Positions 8,160 to 15,589 of a stretch of 32,163 bases of DNA are shown piece after piece; the first letter of the stretch is position 1; each line of letters begins with the position of its first letter. The stretch is from assembly GCA_035708745.1 (NCBI GenBank), contig DASTFJ010000073.1:1-32163 (forward strand), given 5' to 3'. A program made the position numbers and the translations under genes. The DNA comes from JAMLHN01 sp035708745. Its GTDB lineage: Bacteria; Chloroflexota; Chloroflexia; Thermomicrobiales; UBA6265. The notes beneath the pieces are model-generated. The model searched no databases. It had not been told where the DNA came from and worked only from the letters and a program-made list of their open reading frames with translations.

Positions 8160-8266
8160 GCGTTAGGAATCAGGAGTTGAGCGTTAGAAACGATGCGGCG
8201 ATGCAGGCCGCCGCTCCTTCCAACACCTACTTCCCAGATTGCGGACATTCTTGAACCGATCGTTAT

Positions 8267-8295
8267 TTGTTTCGTCCTTCTCTCGGTCGTAGAAT
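8267..8295 (+). promoter_or_regulatory. Promoter for the GNAT-R3H-tmk operon, probably giving a leaderless mRNA
   Basis: TTGTTT (8267-8272), a 17-base spacer and TAGAAT (8290-8295) form a good housekeeping-type promoter. The ATG of the GNAT-like gene begins at 8303, seven bases after the -10 box, which is where transcription would be expected to start. No Shine-Dalgarno precedes the ATG. Confidence 0.55.
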
Positions 8296-8302
8296 CAGAT
8301 CA

Positions 8303-9457
8303 ATGCAAAAACCATCTCATCGACCTTCCGCTATCCATCTACAGGCCCTCGGACGGGCCCGGGATGGCGAGTTTGCCTCTTCCCCGCGGAGCACTTCCGC
8401 CGAACCAACCCTCCGACCTCAGGAAGCCGCCCCGAAGAACCGGCATTTTCCGCTGGATGTCCGGCTTGCCCGTTTCACTGATCTGCCGGCTATCGGCTCG
8501 ATCGAGCGCGTCTATCCGCTCCTTCAGCCACAGTTGAGCCTGAGCGGCTACAACGCCTCGAGCTCGTTGCTGGCCGCACGCTTGCCGCGCGGTTCGGATA
8601 AACCGATCTTCATGGTGGCCGAATCGAGTGGCAAAATCGTTGCCTTCGCCGACTTCAAACCGTCGATGCACGACCGGCGCTGGCTCTTGCAGGCCCTCGG
8701 CGCCTCCACCGGCGTCTACGATCCCAGCCCGATCTGGGAGGAGCTCGTTTGGGCGAGCGTTCGCCAGGCCGGCATGCGGGGCGTCAAGCGGCTCTATGCA
8801 CAGGCAACCGCGGGCACGAACGCCCATGTCGCCCTTCGTGCTGCCGGGTTCAGCCCGTACACCACGGAAACCATCTATGTGGCCGATTCGCCAAGAACGC
8901 TCGGAGCGGACGCCTCCATGCGCGAGCAGGAATCGTCGGACACCTGGGCGATCCACCAGCTTTACAACGCCTCGGTGCCGCGCGATGTGCTCTATGCCGA
9001 AGCGCTGACCTCACACGCCTGGGATATTCAGAATTCGCGCCGCCCGGGGGCCGCGCATACCGAAGGCTGGCTGGTCGACGACTCCAATGGCGCTGTTGCC
9101 TATGTGCGGGTCACGAGCGAGCGAGGAGCGCATGGTCTCGATGTGACGTTCCCCCCGGGTTCGGTCAAGCGCGCGGCCGCGTTGCTCGATGCCGTGCTGC
9201 GGCGGCTGCGTCTCGAAAAACGGATCAACCGGGTGTACGTTGCCATTCGCGGATATCAACAGGAAATCGAACCGGCCCTGGCCAGATTGGGATTCACCCC
9301 AGGTCTGACCCAGGAGCTGCTTGTGCGTTATACGGCGGTACCTATACGGTCGGTGGCGGTGGAGGCGTCACCCCAACATGTAGAACTCGGCGATCGGGTG
9401 CCAAGCCAGGCTCCTTCGATTCTGACCGCCACTCCGCATCGGAGTGTGAACGAATGA
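8303..9457 (+). CDS. GNAT-like two-domain protein of unknown function
   Basis: The protein has 384 residues. After a basic, probably disordered N-terminus of about 50 residues comes VRLARFTDLPAIGSIERV, the usual opening strand and helix of a GNAT N-acetyltransferase, then FMVAESSGKIVAFADFKPS (the beta-4 region). A second, similar half begins near WLVDDSNGAVAYVRVTSERG and ends with RVYVAIRGYQQEIEPALARLGFTP, the GNAT C-terminal pattern for family members that lack a sharp acetyl-CoA motif A (R/QxxGxG/A). I see no clear R/Q-x-x-G-x-G/A in either half, so acetyl-CoA binding is uncertain. It leads a tightly packed operon with the R3H ATPase 61 bases downstream. The start ATG 8303 is supported by promoter position rather than a ribosome binding site. 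Confidence 0.6.
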   Translation: MQKPSHRPSAIHLQALGRARDGEFASSPRSTSAEPTLRPQEAAPKNRHFPLDVRLARFTDLPAIGSIERVYPLLQPQLSLSGYNASSSLLAARLPRGSDKPIFMVAESSGKIVAFADFKPSMHDRRWLLQALGASTGVYDPSPIWEELVWASVRQAGMRGVKRLYAQATAGTNAHVALRAAGFSPYTTETIYVADSPRTLGADASMREQESSDTWAIHQLYNASVPRDVLYAEALTSHAWDIQNSRRPGAAHTEGWLVDDSNGAVAYVRVTSERGAHGLDVTFPPGSVKRAAALLDAVLRRLRLEKRINRVYVAIRGYQQEIEPALARLGFTPGLTQELLVRYTAVPIRSVAVEASPQHVELGDRVPSQAPSILTATPHRSVNE

Positions 9458-9518
9458 GTCATCCCGATCTGCTTGGCTGCGCGATGTGGCCCAAGGGGTC
9501 ACAGCAAAGGAGCATCGA

Positions 9519-11378
9519 TTGAGTACCCAGCTCGTACCTGAAGCGGAATTCGAGGAATACACGGTCACGGAACACGAAGTCACCGACAATTTGGACGATC
9601 TTCTGGCCGTTTTGCCGCCGCGCATTCGCGACGGCATCCACGAACTCACCGTCGATGGTTCCCGAGGAAGCCTCATCGAGATCGTGATGGATCTCGGCCG
9701 CAAACCAGAAGCCCGCTTCCAGGATGCTGAATACGACATCGGTGACGACGATGTCACCCGGGACGAACTCGGGTATGTCGCGTCCCGCATCGGGCAATTC
9801 GGCGACGATAATCGCGCTGGCATCGAGCGAACGCTGCACCGAATCTCCGCTATTCGCAATCGCAGTGGAGAAGTGGTCGGTCTCACCTGCCGTATCGGCC
9901 GGGCAGTTTATGGGACGATTGCGATCATCCGCGACCTGGTCGAGTCGGGTGAGAGTTTGCTGCTGCTGGGCCGGCCGGGCGTCGGCAAGACGACTATGTT
10001 GCGCGAAGTCGCTCGCGTGCTCGCGGACGACCTGAATCGCCGCGTGATCGTGGTCGATACCTCGAACGAGATTGCCGGAGATGGCGATATCCCGCATCCG
10101 GCGATCGGCCGCGCCCGGCGCATGCAGGTCGCCACGCCGACGGCGCAGCACGGCGTGATGATCGAGGCGGTGGAAAACCATATGCCGGAAGTCATCGTGA
10201 TCGACGAGATCGGCACCGAGCTCGAAGCCGGAGCGGCTCGAACGATCGCCGAGCGCGGCGTGCAGCTGATCGGAACCGCTCACGGCAACACGCTCGAAAA
10301 TCTGATGATGAATCCGACGCTCTCCGACCTCATCGGCGGTATCCAATCGGTCACCCTCTCTGATGAGGAAGCCCGCCGCCGAGGCACCCAAAAATCGATT
10401 CTGGAGCGCAAGGCGCCGCCGACCTTCGCAATCATGGTCGAGCTTCTGGGTCGCGAGGAGGTGGCTGTCCATCGGGATGTGGCTCAAACGGTCGATGCCA
10501 TCCTCCGTGGCGCTCCTGTGCGTCCTGAGGTGCGTCGACGCGCGCCAGACGGCACGCTCGATATCGAATCACCCGAGGAACTGCGCCGCAATCCGGTGCA
10601 GCCGCGCGTTCGGCCAACCCAATCGCTTTCGCGAGGCGATTCGTCGAACGGGCTGGGCCGTGCGGCACGCCCGTCGCTCCCGGAACCGACGTATGAATTT
10701 GTCGCGGAACCGAATCCCGAACCGCCGCCGCCGGTTCGCCAGCAGACGCATCTCACCGTACTTCCGGCGGTCGGAGGGTTCAACTTCAAGGGCCGCGGCA
10801 CCACTGCCAAACCGATCCGGATCTATCCGTTTGGCGTCAGCCGCAACCGGCTTTCGGACGCGATTGACACCTTGCGCGTTCCGGCCGTCATTACGCGCGA
10901 CCCGCGTGAAGCCGATGTCGTCTTGACGCTCAAGAGCTATTTCCGCACCAAACCGCAGCCGATCCGCGAGGCCGAGAACCGAGGGACCCCGGTCTACGTC
11001 CTGCGCTCGAATACTGCCGCTCAGATGGAACATGCGCTTGGCGCGCTGGCGCCGTCGCCGGCAGAACCTGATGAAGGTGTCGTGCCACTGGCCCCCTCGC
11101 CGCAGCCGGAGCAACGCCCAGTCACGCCTGCCAGCAGCAGTGCCAGCTCGCCCGCAAACCGCCGCGCGTCGGGTGGTGGAGTTGCCGCGGCGCTCGAAGA
11201 AACCGAGGACGCGATCGGGGCAGTCATCGGCGGTATGCACAGCATCGTCCTGGCGCCGCAAACCAAATATGTCCGACGACTGCAGCATCAGCTGGCCGAC
11301 CGCTACAACATCGGATCGCGCAGCAAAGGCAAAGAACCGAATCGCCGAGTGGAGCTCTATCGCCAGGGCGCCTTCTAG
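9519..11378 (+). CDS. R3H domain AAA ATPase, Ycf45/SpoIIIAA-like
   Basis: This is a 619-residue cytoplasmic ATPase with a nucleic-acid-binding tail. After an N-terminal segment (DDLLAVLPPRIRDGIHEL), an RSGEVVGLTCRIGRAV stretch precedes the ATPase core with Walker A LLLLGRPGVGKTTMLREVA (about 146-164) and Walker B VIVIDEIGTELEA (about 226-238), plus TAHGNTLENLMMNPTLSDLIGGI. This is the SpoIIIAA/Ycf45 arrangement. A Pro-rich linker (about 355-420) leads to a second small domain (PIRIYPFGVSRNRLSDAI...EADVVLTLKSYFR) and a C-terminal R3H motif, RRLQHQLADRYNIGSRSKG...RRVELYR, expected to bind single-stranded nucleic acid. The start is TTG 9519 with AAAGGAG six bases upstream. Its stop directly abuts the GTG of tmk, so the two are co-translated. 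Cellular role is unknown. Confidence 0.88.
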   Translation: MSTQLVPEAEFEEYTVTEHEVTDNLDDLLAVLPPRIRDGIHELTVDGSRGSLIEIVMDLGRKPEARFQDAEYDIGDDDVTRDELGYVASRIGQFGDDNRAGIERTLHRISAIRNRSGEVVGLTCRIGRAVYGTIAIIRDLVESGESLLLLGRPGVGKTTMLREVARVLADDLNRRVIVVDTSNEIAGDGDIPHPAIGRARRMQVATPTAQHGVMIEAVENHMPEVIVIDEIGTELEAGAARTIAERGVQLIGTAHGNTLENLMMNPTLSDLIGGIQSVTLSDEEARRRGTQKSILERKAPPTFAIMVELLGREEVAVHRDVAQTVDAILRGAPVRPEVRRRAPDGTLDIESPEELRRNPVQPRVRPTQSLSRGDSSNGLGRAARPSLPEPTYEFVAEPNPEPPPPVRQQTHLTVLPAVGGFNFKGRGTTAKPIRIYPFGVSRNRLSDAIDTLRVPAVITRDPREADVVLTLKSYFRTKPQPIREAENRGTPVYVLRSNTAAQMEHALGALAPSPAEPDEGVVPLAPSPQPEQRPVTPASSSASSPANRRASGGGVAAALEETEDAIGAVIGGMHSIVLAPQTKYVRRLQHQLADRYNIGSRSKGKEPNRRVELYRQGAF

Positions 11379-12020
11379 GTGCGTCACGGGGAATTCATTG
11401 CCTTCGAAGGAATCGATGGGTCGGGTAAATCGACCCAATCCCGCATCCTGGCCGAGCGCATTCGTGCGCTCGGCCGCACCGTCGTCCTCACCCGCGAGCC
11501 CGGGGGAACGCCTATTGGGGAGGCGATCCGCAACCTTCTGTTCGACCGGACCCTTGGCGAGTTCGAGCCGCGCACCGAGGCGCTACTCCATAGCGCGGCC
11601 CGCGCGCAGCATGTCGCCGAGCTGATTGCCCCTGCGTTGGAGCGTGGGGACGCGGTCATTACCGACCGCTTCATCGATTCCACGCTTGCCTATCAAGGCG
11701 GAGGGAATCATCTCTCTCTGGTGGATTTGGAGAGTATCCAGGCGTTCGCAATTCAGGACACACTGCCCGATCTTCGTATCCTTATCGATGTTCCTCCGGC
11801 GACCGGGCTTGCCCGGCGGTTGGCCGATGCGGCACATGTCAATCGGATCGACGAAGCCGGTCTCGCGTACCATTCACGAGTTGCGGAGACCTTCCGCTCG
11901 CTCGCCACGGTCCATCCGGAGCGGTGGTTCGTGGTCGATGGATCGCTTCCCGAGCCCGACGTTACCGAGCAGATGCTCGATGCCGTGCGGAACCGATTCG
12001 GCTCGTTGAGCGATATCTAA
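11379..12020 (+). CDS. tmk: Thymidylate kinase
   Basis: The enzyme phosphorylates dTMP to dTDP with ATP, an essential step in dTTP synthesis. The 213-residue product has the P-loop FEGIDGSGKSTQ (residues 9-20), the substrate-binding TREPGGTPIGEAIR, LLHSAARAQHV, the DRF motif in VITDRFIDSTLAYQGGG, and a lid around ARRLADAAHVNRID. Length is normal. GTG 11379 follows the R3H gene stop without a single spacer base, so expression depends on the upstream gene. The c-di-AMP receptor gene follows after 36 bases, as in Bacillus, where tmk and darA (yaaQ) are neighbours. Confidence 0.96.
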   Translation: MRHGEFIAFEGIDGSGKSTQSRILAERIRALGRTVVLTREPGGTPIGEAIRNLLFDRTLGEFEPRTEALLHSAARAQHVAELIAPALERGDAVITDRFIDSTLAYQGGGNHLSLVDLESIQAFAIQDTLPDLRILIDVPPATGLARRLADAAHVNRIDEAGLAYHSRVAETFRSLATVHPERWFVVDGSLPEPDVTEQMLDAVRNRFGSLSDI

Positions 12021-12056
12021 AGAGACCGGTGCGTTGCAGCGACACTGGATTGCGTC

Positions 12057-12389
12057 ATGAAGCTAGCTGTCGTACAGATCAAAGGCTCGCGCGCGGATGC
12101 TCTGGTGCAGGGTCTCCTTCAGCGTGGGTTTGCCGTCGACATCGTCAGCCAGGAGAGTTATCGCGGCGAGCAGCGCCGGACCTCTGCCTTCGTGCCTGTC
12201 CAGGAAAGCTACCTCCCCGATCTGTTGCGATTCGTCGAGGAACAGGGTCTCGCGGTTGTCAAAATGACAAATCCAATGCTACCGCTGGTCGATCCGGCGG
12301 AGTATCATGTCAGCAGCCCCGTACCGTCACTCGATGGCGGCGCAACCGTCTACATCCTCAATCTGAGCCGGTACGAGCGCATTCGATGA
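12057..12389 (+). CDS. darA: Cyclic-di-AMP receptor, DarA/PII-like
   Basis: This is a 110-residue single-domain protein with the PII-like fold of the DUF970/DarA family: MKLAVVQIKGSRADALVQGLLQRGFAVDIVSQESYRGEQRRTSAFVPV, then a second half ending YILNLSRYERI. In Firmicutes DarA binds c-di-AMP as a trimer; its output is unknown. The SQESYRG...TSAFVPV region aligns with the T-loop and glycine segment of DarA, but the usual FLRxGNTT wording is altered to YRGEQRRTSAF, so ligand binding here is inferred from family and synteny (directly after tmk) and is not proven. No diadenylate cyclase gene is in the window. Confidence 0.78.
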   Translation: MKLAVVQIKGSRADALVQGLLQRGFAVDIVSQESYRGEQRRTSAFVPVQESYLPDLLRFVEEQGLAVVKMTNPMLPLVDPAEYHVSSPVPSLDGGATVYILNLSRYERIR

Positions 12390-12432
12390 CCGGCCGGATC
12401 GACAACGGGGCAGACCCCTTCGGAGTTCCAGT

Positions 12433-13395
12433 TTGGAAGAGATCCTAGCCAGGGCGGTACAGGTTTTCCTGGCGCTTGCCGGGGGTTACCTCATCGTTCT
12501 GTGGTTCGCCCTCGTGGTCTGGACCTATCGGGATATCGGCTCGCGCAGCAATAGCGTCGTGACGCAGGTTTTCGCCACGCTGCTCTCGCTGCTGTTCTTC
12601 ATTCCCGGCACGCTCCTCTACATGCTCATGCGGCCGCGCACCACGCTCGACGAAGCCTTCCAGCGCTCGCTGGAAGAGGAATATCTGCTGCAAGACATCG
12701 AGGAAACGTCGCTGTGTTCTTCCTGTCAGCGGCAGGTGTCCGATGAGTACATCCTGTGTCCACACTGCCAAGCCAGCCTCAAGCACGCGTGCGCATCCTG
12801 CAATCAGCTCGTCAAGAACGGCTGGCCGGTGTGCCCCTATTGCGGCTCCGAGCAGAGTGAGCTCTCCATTTCAATCCGTGAACGGGTCGAACCGCCCGCT
12901 GAGCGCTATCTCGAGCGTGGATCGCGCAGTTTCCGTCAGGTAACAGCGCCATCGGTTCGAGAAGTGCCTGCTCCGCAGCCTGCGCTCGAATTCAGCTATC
13001 AGGCAGAGCTTGCCGCCGTGGCCACCCAGCTCGAGGTCCCGGCGGAACCGGCCGCCGCAGCAGCCGCCGAGGTGGCGCCGGACAATGAGGCTGCTCCGAT
13101 CAAGCTCTTCGATCGGAAGCGCACCCGTGCCCGCAAGCAGAAAAACGGTGCAACCCAACCCGATGAATCCGTTCCAACCGCCGCCGAGGAAATGAAGGTC
13201 TCCCTCGACGAAGCGGTTGTCGAGGATACCGCGGTCATCTCCAAGTTCGTCGCCAACGGGAATGGCAAAGGGAACGGCAACGGTTCGCACGACCGTGATG
13301 ACCTTGCTGCCACTGAACCGGTCGCCGAGGCTGCGGAATCCGAGCTTGAATCGGAATCCGACGAGATCATCATCAAGACCACGACGTATCGCTGA
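12433..13395 (+). CDS. Membrane-anchored double zinc-ribbon protein
   Basis: This is a 320-residue protein with two N-terminal transmembrane helices (about residues 5-30 and 41-66: FLALAGGYLIVLWFALVVW and VFATLLSLLFFIPGTLLYML). Two zinc ribbons follow: CSSCQRQVSDEYILCPHC and CASCNQLVKNGWPVCPYC (about 95-137). The remaining part is acidic, Ala/Pro/Glu-rich and probably disordered, with a GNGKGNGNG stretch near the end. TTG 12433 is chosen because GGAG lies about eight bases upstream. It sits 43 bases after the c-di-AMP receptor gene and ends the operon. The zinc ribbons suggest protein or nucleic-acid contacts near the membrane; function is unknown. Confidence 0.8.
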   Translation: MEEILARAVQVFLALAGGYLIVLWFALVVWTYRDIGSRSNSVVTQVFATLLSLLFFIPGTLLYMLMRPRTTLDEAFQRSLEEEYLLQDIEETSLCSSCQRQVSDEYILCPHCQASLKHACASCNQLVKNGWPVCPYCGSEQSELSISIRERVEPPAERYLERGSRSFRQVTAPSVREVPAPQPALEFSYQAELAAVATQLEVPAEPAAAAAAEVAPDNEAAPIKLFDRKRTRARKQKNGATQPDESVPTAAEEMKVSLDEAVVEDTAVISKFVANGNGKGNGNGSHDRDDLAATEPVAEAAESELESESDEIIIKTTTYR

Positions 13396-13840
13396 TCAGG
13401 GCCGTTTTTGGCAACCTCGCAGCCACTGCTGAGCCGCTATGCGGAGTGTCCGGCTTGTACGGGATCCGGATGAATGGAGGGTGGTCGCTGGGTAGCACCC
13501 GCTCACCCTGCCCTCTCCGCGTGCGCGGGGGAGAGGGTTCTGCCGCCACCCAAAGGGATGCGCGTATCCCTTCTTGTCCACCCGGATTTCGTATAAGCAC
13601 ATCCCTACCCAATCGTCCTGATTCCGTACCAGCTTGTTTGCCTGATTTCCTGGGCGATTCGGCAGCCCGCTACGAGAGATTCCTCGACTTTGCTGCAGCG
13701 AAACTTCCCTGAGACGGGAGGGCGCAGAGGCCCTTCTCTACGACCATTGGAGTTTCCGAGCCGGGCGGCCACAGGGAGCTGCCTCTCCCTATGGGGGTGG
13801 TGTTTGCAAGGGTGGAGGCTCCGCCGCGCGGCATGACGGA
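13396..13840. other. Intergenic region between convergent operons, made largely of repeats
   Basis: No gene is supported. It contains a palindromic MITE-like element (13459-13592), about 170 bases of other sequence (13593-13762, with CCCTGAGACGGGAGGG-like symmetry near 13710-13725), and a second repeat unit (13763-13850) that runs into the nadK stop codon. Open frames here are readings of the repeat DNA and share similar peptide wording with those at 16250-16480, because the DNA is duplicated. Confidence 0.7.
13459..13592. repeat. MITE-like palindromic element, copy 1
   Basis: This 134-base element has imperfect terminal inverted repeats: left ACGGGATCCGGATGAAT, and right, read on the other strand, ACGAAATCCGGGTGGAC (12 of 17 match). 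Inside is a hairpin, CCCTCTCC (13511-13518) with GGAGAGGG (13530-13537), followed by GGTTCTGCCGCCAC. Copy 2 at 16326-16448 shares the ends, the hairpin and that block. It has no coding capacity. Confidence 0.72.
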
Positions 13841-13850
13841 CTACGACTGT
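13763..13850. repeat. Second intergenic repeat unit, copy 1, overlapping the nadK stop
   Basis: It begins GGGCGGCCACAGGGAGC and ends CCGCCGCGCGGCATGACGGACT. The same blocks in the same order occur at 16467-16548. The last bases include the nadK stop codon (13841-13843), so the nadK tail was probably set by this insertion. Confidence 0.65.
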
Positions 13851-14767
13851 TGGGATGAGGTTTTTCTGGCGTTTTCTTGCGACCCTTCTCGCGAGCTGCC
13901 GATCGACTCTGGAATCCGGGTTGGCTCGGCGTCCGGCCGGATGCGGAAATTGAATTTCGTTCGAAACGCCGCGTAAAAGTCCGTTTCGCCCACGGAAATC
14001 AACCGGCAGAGATTCTCCCCTCGGCGCACCCGCACCACGTCGTCCGGTGCGAGCTCGTCGGCGACCCGTCCATCCAGAATCAACGTGGCTTCATAGCGCG
14101 AGGTGAAGAGCAAATCGATCTTCGCCGATTCTGCCGCAACCATGGGCGTGCGGATGGGGGAATGACAGCTGATTGGTACGATGGCGAACCCCTTCACGCC
14201 CGCGGTCAAAATCGGGCCGCCGGCCGCCATGCAGTAGGCGGTACTCCCGCGCGATGTCGACACGATCATGCCGTCGCCCGGAAACGTGTTGACGTAATAG
14301 CCATCGATATAGAGCTCGATATCGATCATGCGCACGCCACTTCGGATCACGACATCGTTGATGGCCCAACCCTGATCCTCTGAGCCTCGCCGGCTGTGGA
14401 TCGACGCCTGCAGCGTGGAGGACTCGTCGATCGTGTAGTTCCCGGAGATAAGCGCATCGAGTGCATCGTTCCAGTGATCCCGCTCGACTTTCGCCAAAAA
14501 CCCAACTTTGCCAAAATTGATGCCCAGCAGTGGAGCGTTCGGATAGGCTTTGGCCGCCCGCATCATCAACCCGTCACCTCCCAGCACGAGGATGGCGTCG
14601 ACCTGCTTGGCCGCATTGGGGGAGAGCTCGGCTTCCTCGACCAGCTCGATCCCCAATTCTTCGATACGTTGCCGAATCTCAGCTGCGAGCTGGTGCGCCT
14701 CGGGCTTGCTGAGCGCGGCCACCAGACCGATCGCCCTGGGCTTGACCGCTTCGATGGAATCACTCAT
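13841..14767 (-). CDS. nadK: NAD kinase
   Basis: The enzyme phosphorylates NAD to NADP and is the only route to NADP in most bacteria. The 308-residue product carries the invariant GGDG motif (LVLGGDGLMMRAA, about residues 61-73), INFGKVGFLAK, the catalytic-site region FPGDGMIVSTSRGSTAYCMAAGGPIL, and a beta-rich C-terminal domain ending TDFYAAFRTKFNFRIR. The final 25 residues (PTRIPESIGSSREGSQENARKTSSQQS) look non-conserved; the last codons are encoded within an intergenic repeat. The ATG at 14767 lies seven bases after the stop of the NrtR-like gene, and its GGAAGGAAG ribosome binding site is inside the end of that gene, so the two are translated together. Confidence 0.95.
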   Translation of the reverse strand: MSDSIEAVKPRAIGLVAALSKPEAHQLAAEIRQRIEELGIELVEEAELSPNAAKQVDAILVLGGDGLMMRAAKAYPNAPLLGINFGKVGFLAKVERDHWNDALDALISGNYTIDESSTLQASIHSRRGSEDQGWAINDVVIRSGVRMIDIELYIDGYYVNTFPGDGMIVSTSRGSTAYCMAAGGPILTAGVKGFAIVPISCHSPIRTPMVAAESAKIDLLFTSRYEATLILDGRVADELAPDDVVRVRRGENLCRLISVGETDFYAAFRTKFNFRIRPDAEPTRIPESIGSSREGSQENARKTSSQQS

Positions 14768-14774
14768 AGCTGCG

Positions 14775-15512
14775 TCAACTTCCTTCCTGGGCGGTTGCCC
14801 AGGGTGGGGTCAGGTAGTCGGATGAGTCGCGATCCGGGCGATAGCGGTAGAGGCGAGCAGGGCGATGCGAGCCGTCACGTCTGGTCGAGCCGGTCACGGT
14901 CAGAATGCCGAGCGCCGACATGCGTCGCCGGAAATTTCGCTTGTCGAGCTTGCGATCCAACACGGTTTCATATGCGGACTGCAGCTCGCTGAGTGTGAAC
15001 TCCGGCGGCAGCAAATTGAAACCGATCGTGGTGTAGTCGAGCTTCGAGCGCACCCGAAAGAGCGCATACTCGAACACCTGCGAGTCTCCAGCGCTCAGAT
15101 TATCCAGCGCCGGCGCGCGTTCCCAGCGGCCAGACGATGGAGCGACAAGCTGGTCGGCGCTGCTGACGAGTGCTACATAGCTCACCACGATGCGCCAGAC
15201 GCCGTTTTCCACGACCGCCATGGTATAGAGCTGTTCCAGGTATTGCTCCGGCACGCCCAGATGAGCTCGGAGTGATTCCCGCGCGAGCAGATCGATCGAT
15301 TCCAGCCTGCTCGGGCTGGACCGCGGGAGCTGCTGGATTCCCTTCGATCTGTCGAGCAGCACATAGAGTCGATCTTCGAAGATCGTGAACGCTGCGACGC
15401 GGATGTCGACCTCTGGAGCGGGCAATGCCTGCTCTGGTTCTCCGCTTACGTCGAGCTCGATTCGATCCCGATCGTTCAATGCCGCTCCGTCGCCTGGTCC
15501 GGCGCATGACAC
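14775..15512 (-). CDS. NrtR-like regulator with degenerate Nudix domain
   Basis: This is a 245-residue two-domain protein. The N-terminal part (VDIRVAAFTIFEDRLYVLLDRSKGIQQLPRSS...LLARESLRAHLGV...YLEQLYTM) follows a Nudix fold, but the Nudix box (G-x5-E-x7-REUxEExGU) is broken: LPGG is LPRS and REUxEE reads RESLRAH, so pyrophosphohydrolase activity is unlikely. The C-terminal part (IGFNLLPPEFTLSELQSAYETVLDRKLDKRNFRRRMSALGIL) is the winged-helix DNA-binding domain of NrtR regulators, which in other bacteria control NAD genes and sense ADP-ribose. It sits directly upstream of nadK in one operon, which supports an NAD-related role. The start is GTG 15512. No obvious NrtR palindrome was found in the 77 bases before eda. 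Confidence 0.8.
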   Translation of the reverse strand: MSCAGPGDGAALNDRDRIELDVSGEPEQALPAPEVDIRVAAFTIFEDRLYVLLDRSKGIQQLPRSSPSRLESIDLLARESLRAHLGVPEQYLEQLYTMAVVENGVWRIVVSYVALVSSADQLVAPSSGRWERAPALDNLSAGDSQVFEYALFRVRSKLDYTTIGFNLLPPEFTLSELQSAYETVLDRKLDKRNFRRRMSALGILTVTGSTRRDGSHRPARLYRYRPDRDSSDYLTPPWATAQEGS

Positions 15513-15589
15513 ATACGTTCACAGGTCGCCGAGCGCAAGTTTACCCGTGCTAGGCTATCGCCGATTGCGCGAAACGAAGGAGTGCCATT

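Noticed and set aside
9459..10487. Minus-strand open frame of 342 codons
   Set aside because: It is fully antisense to the R3H ATPase, whose Walker motifs prove the plus-strand frame. High GC favours long mirror frames.
13373..13712. Several short open frames with similar peptide wording to those at 16215-16496
   Set aside because: They are translations of duplicated repeat DNA with terminal inverted repeats, not genes.
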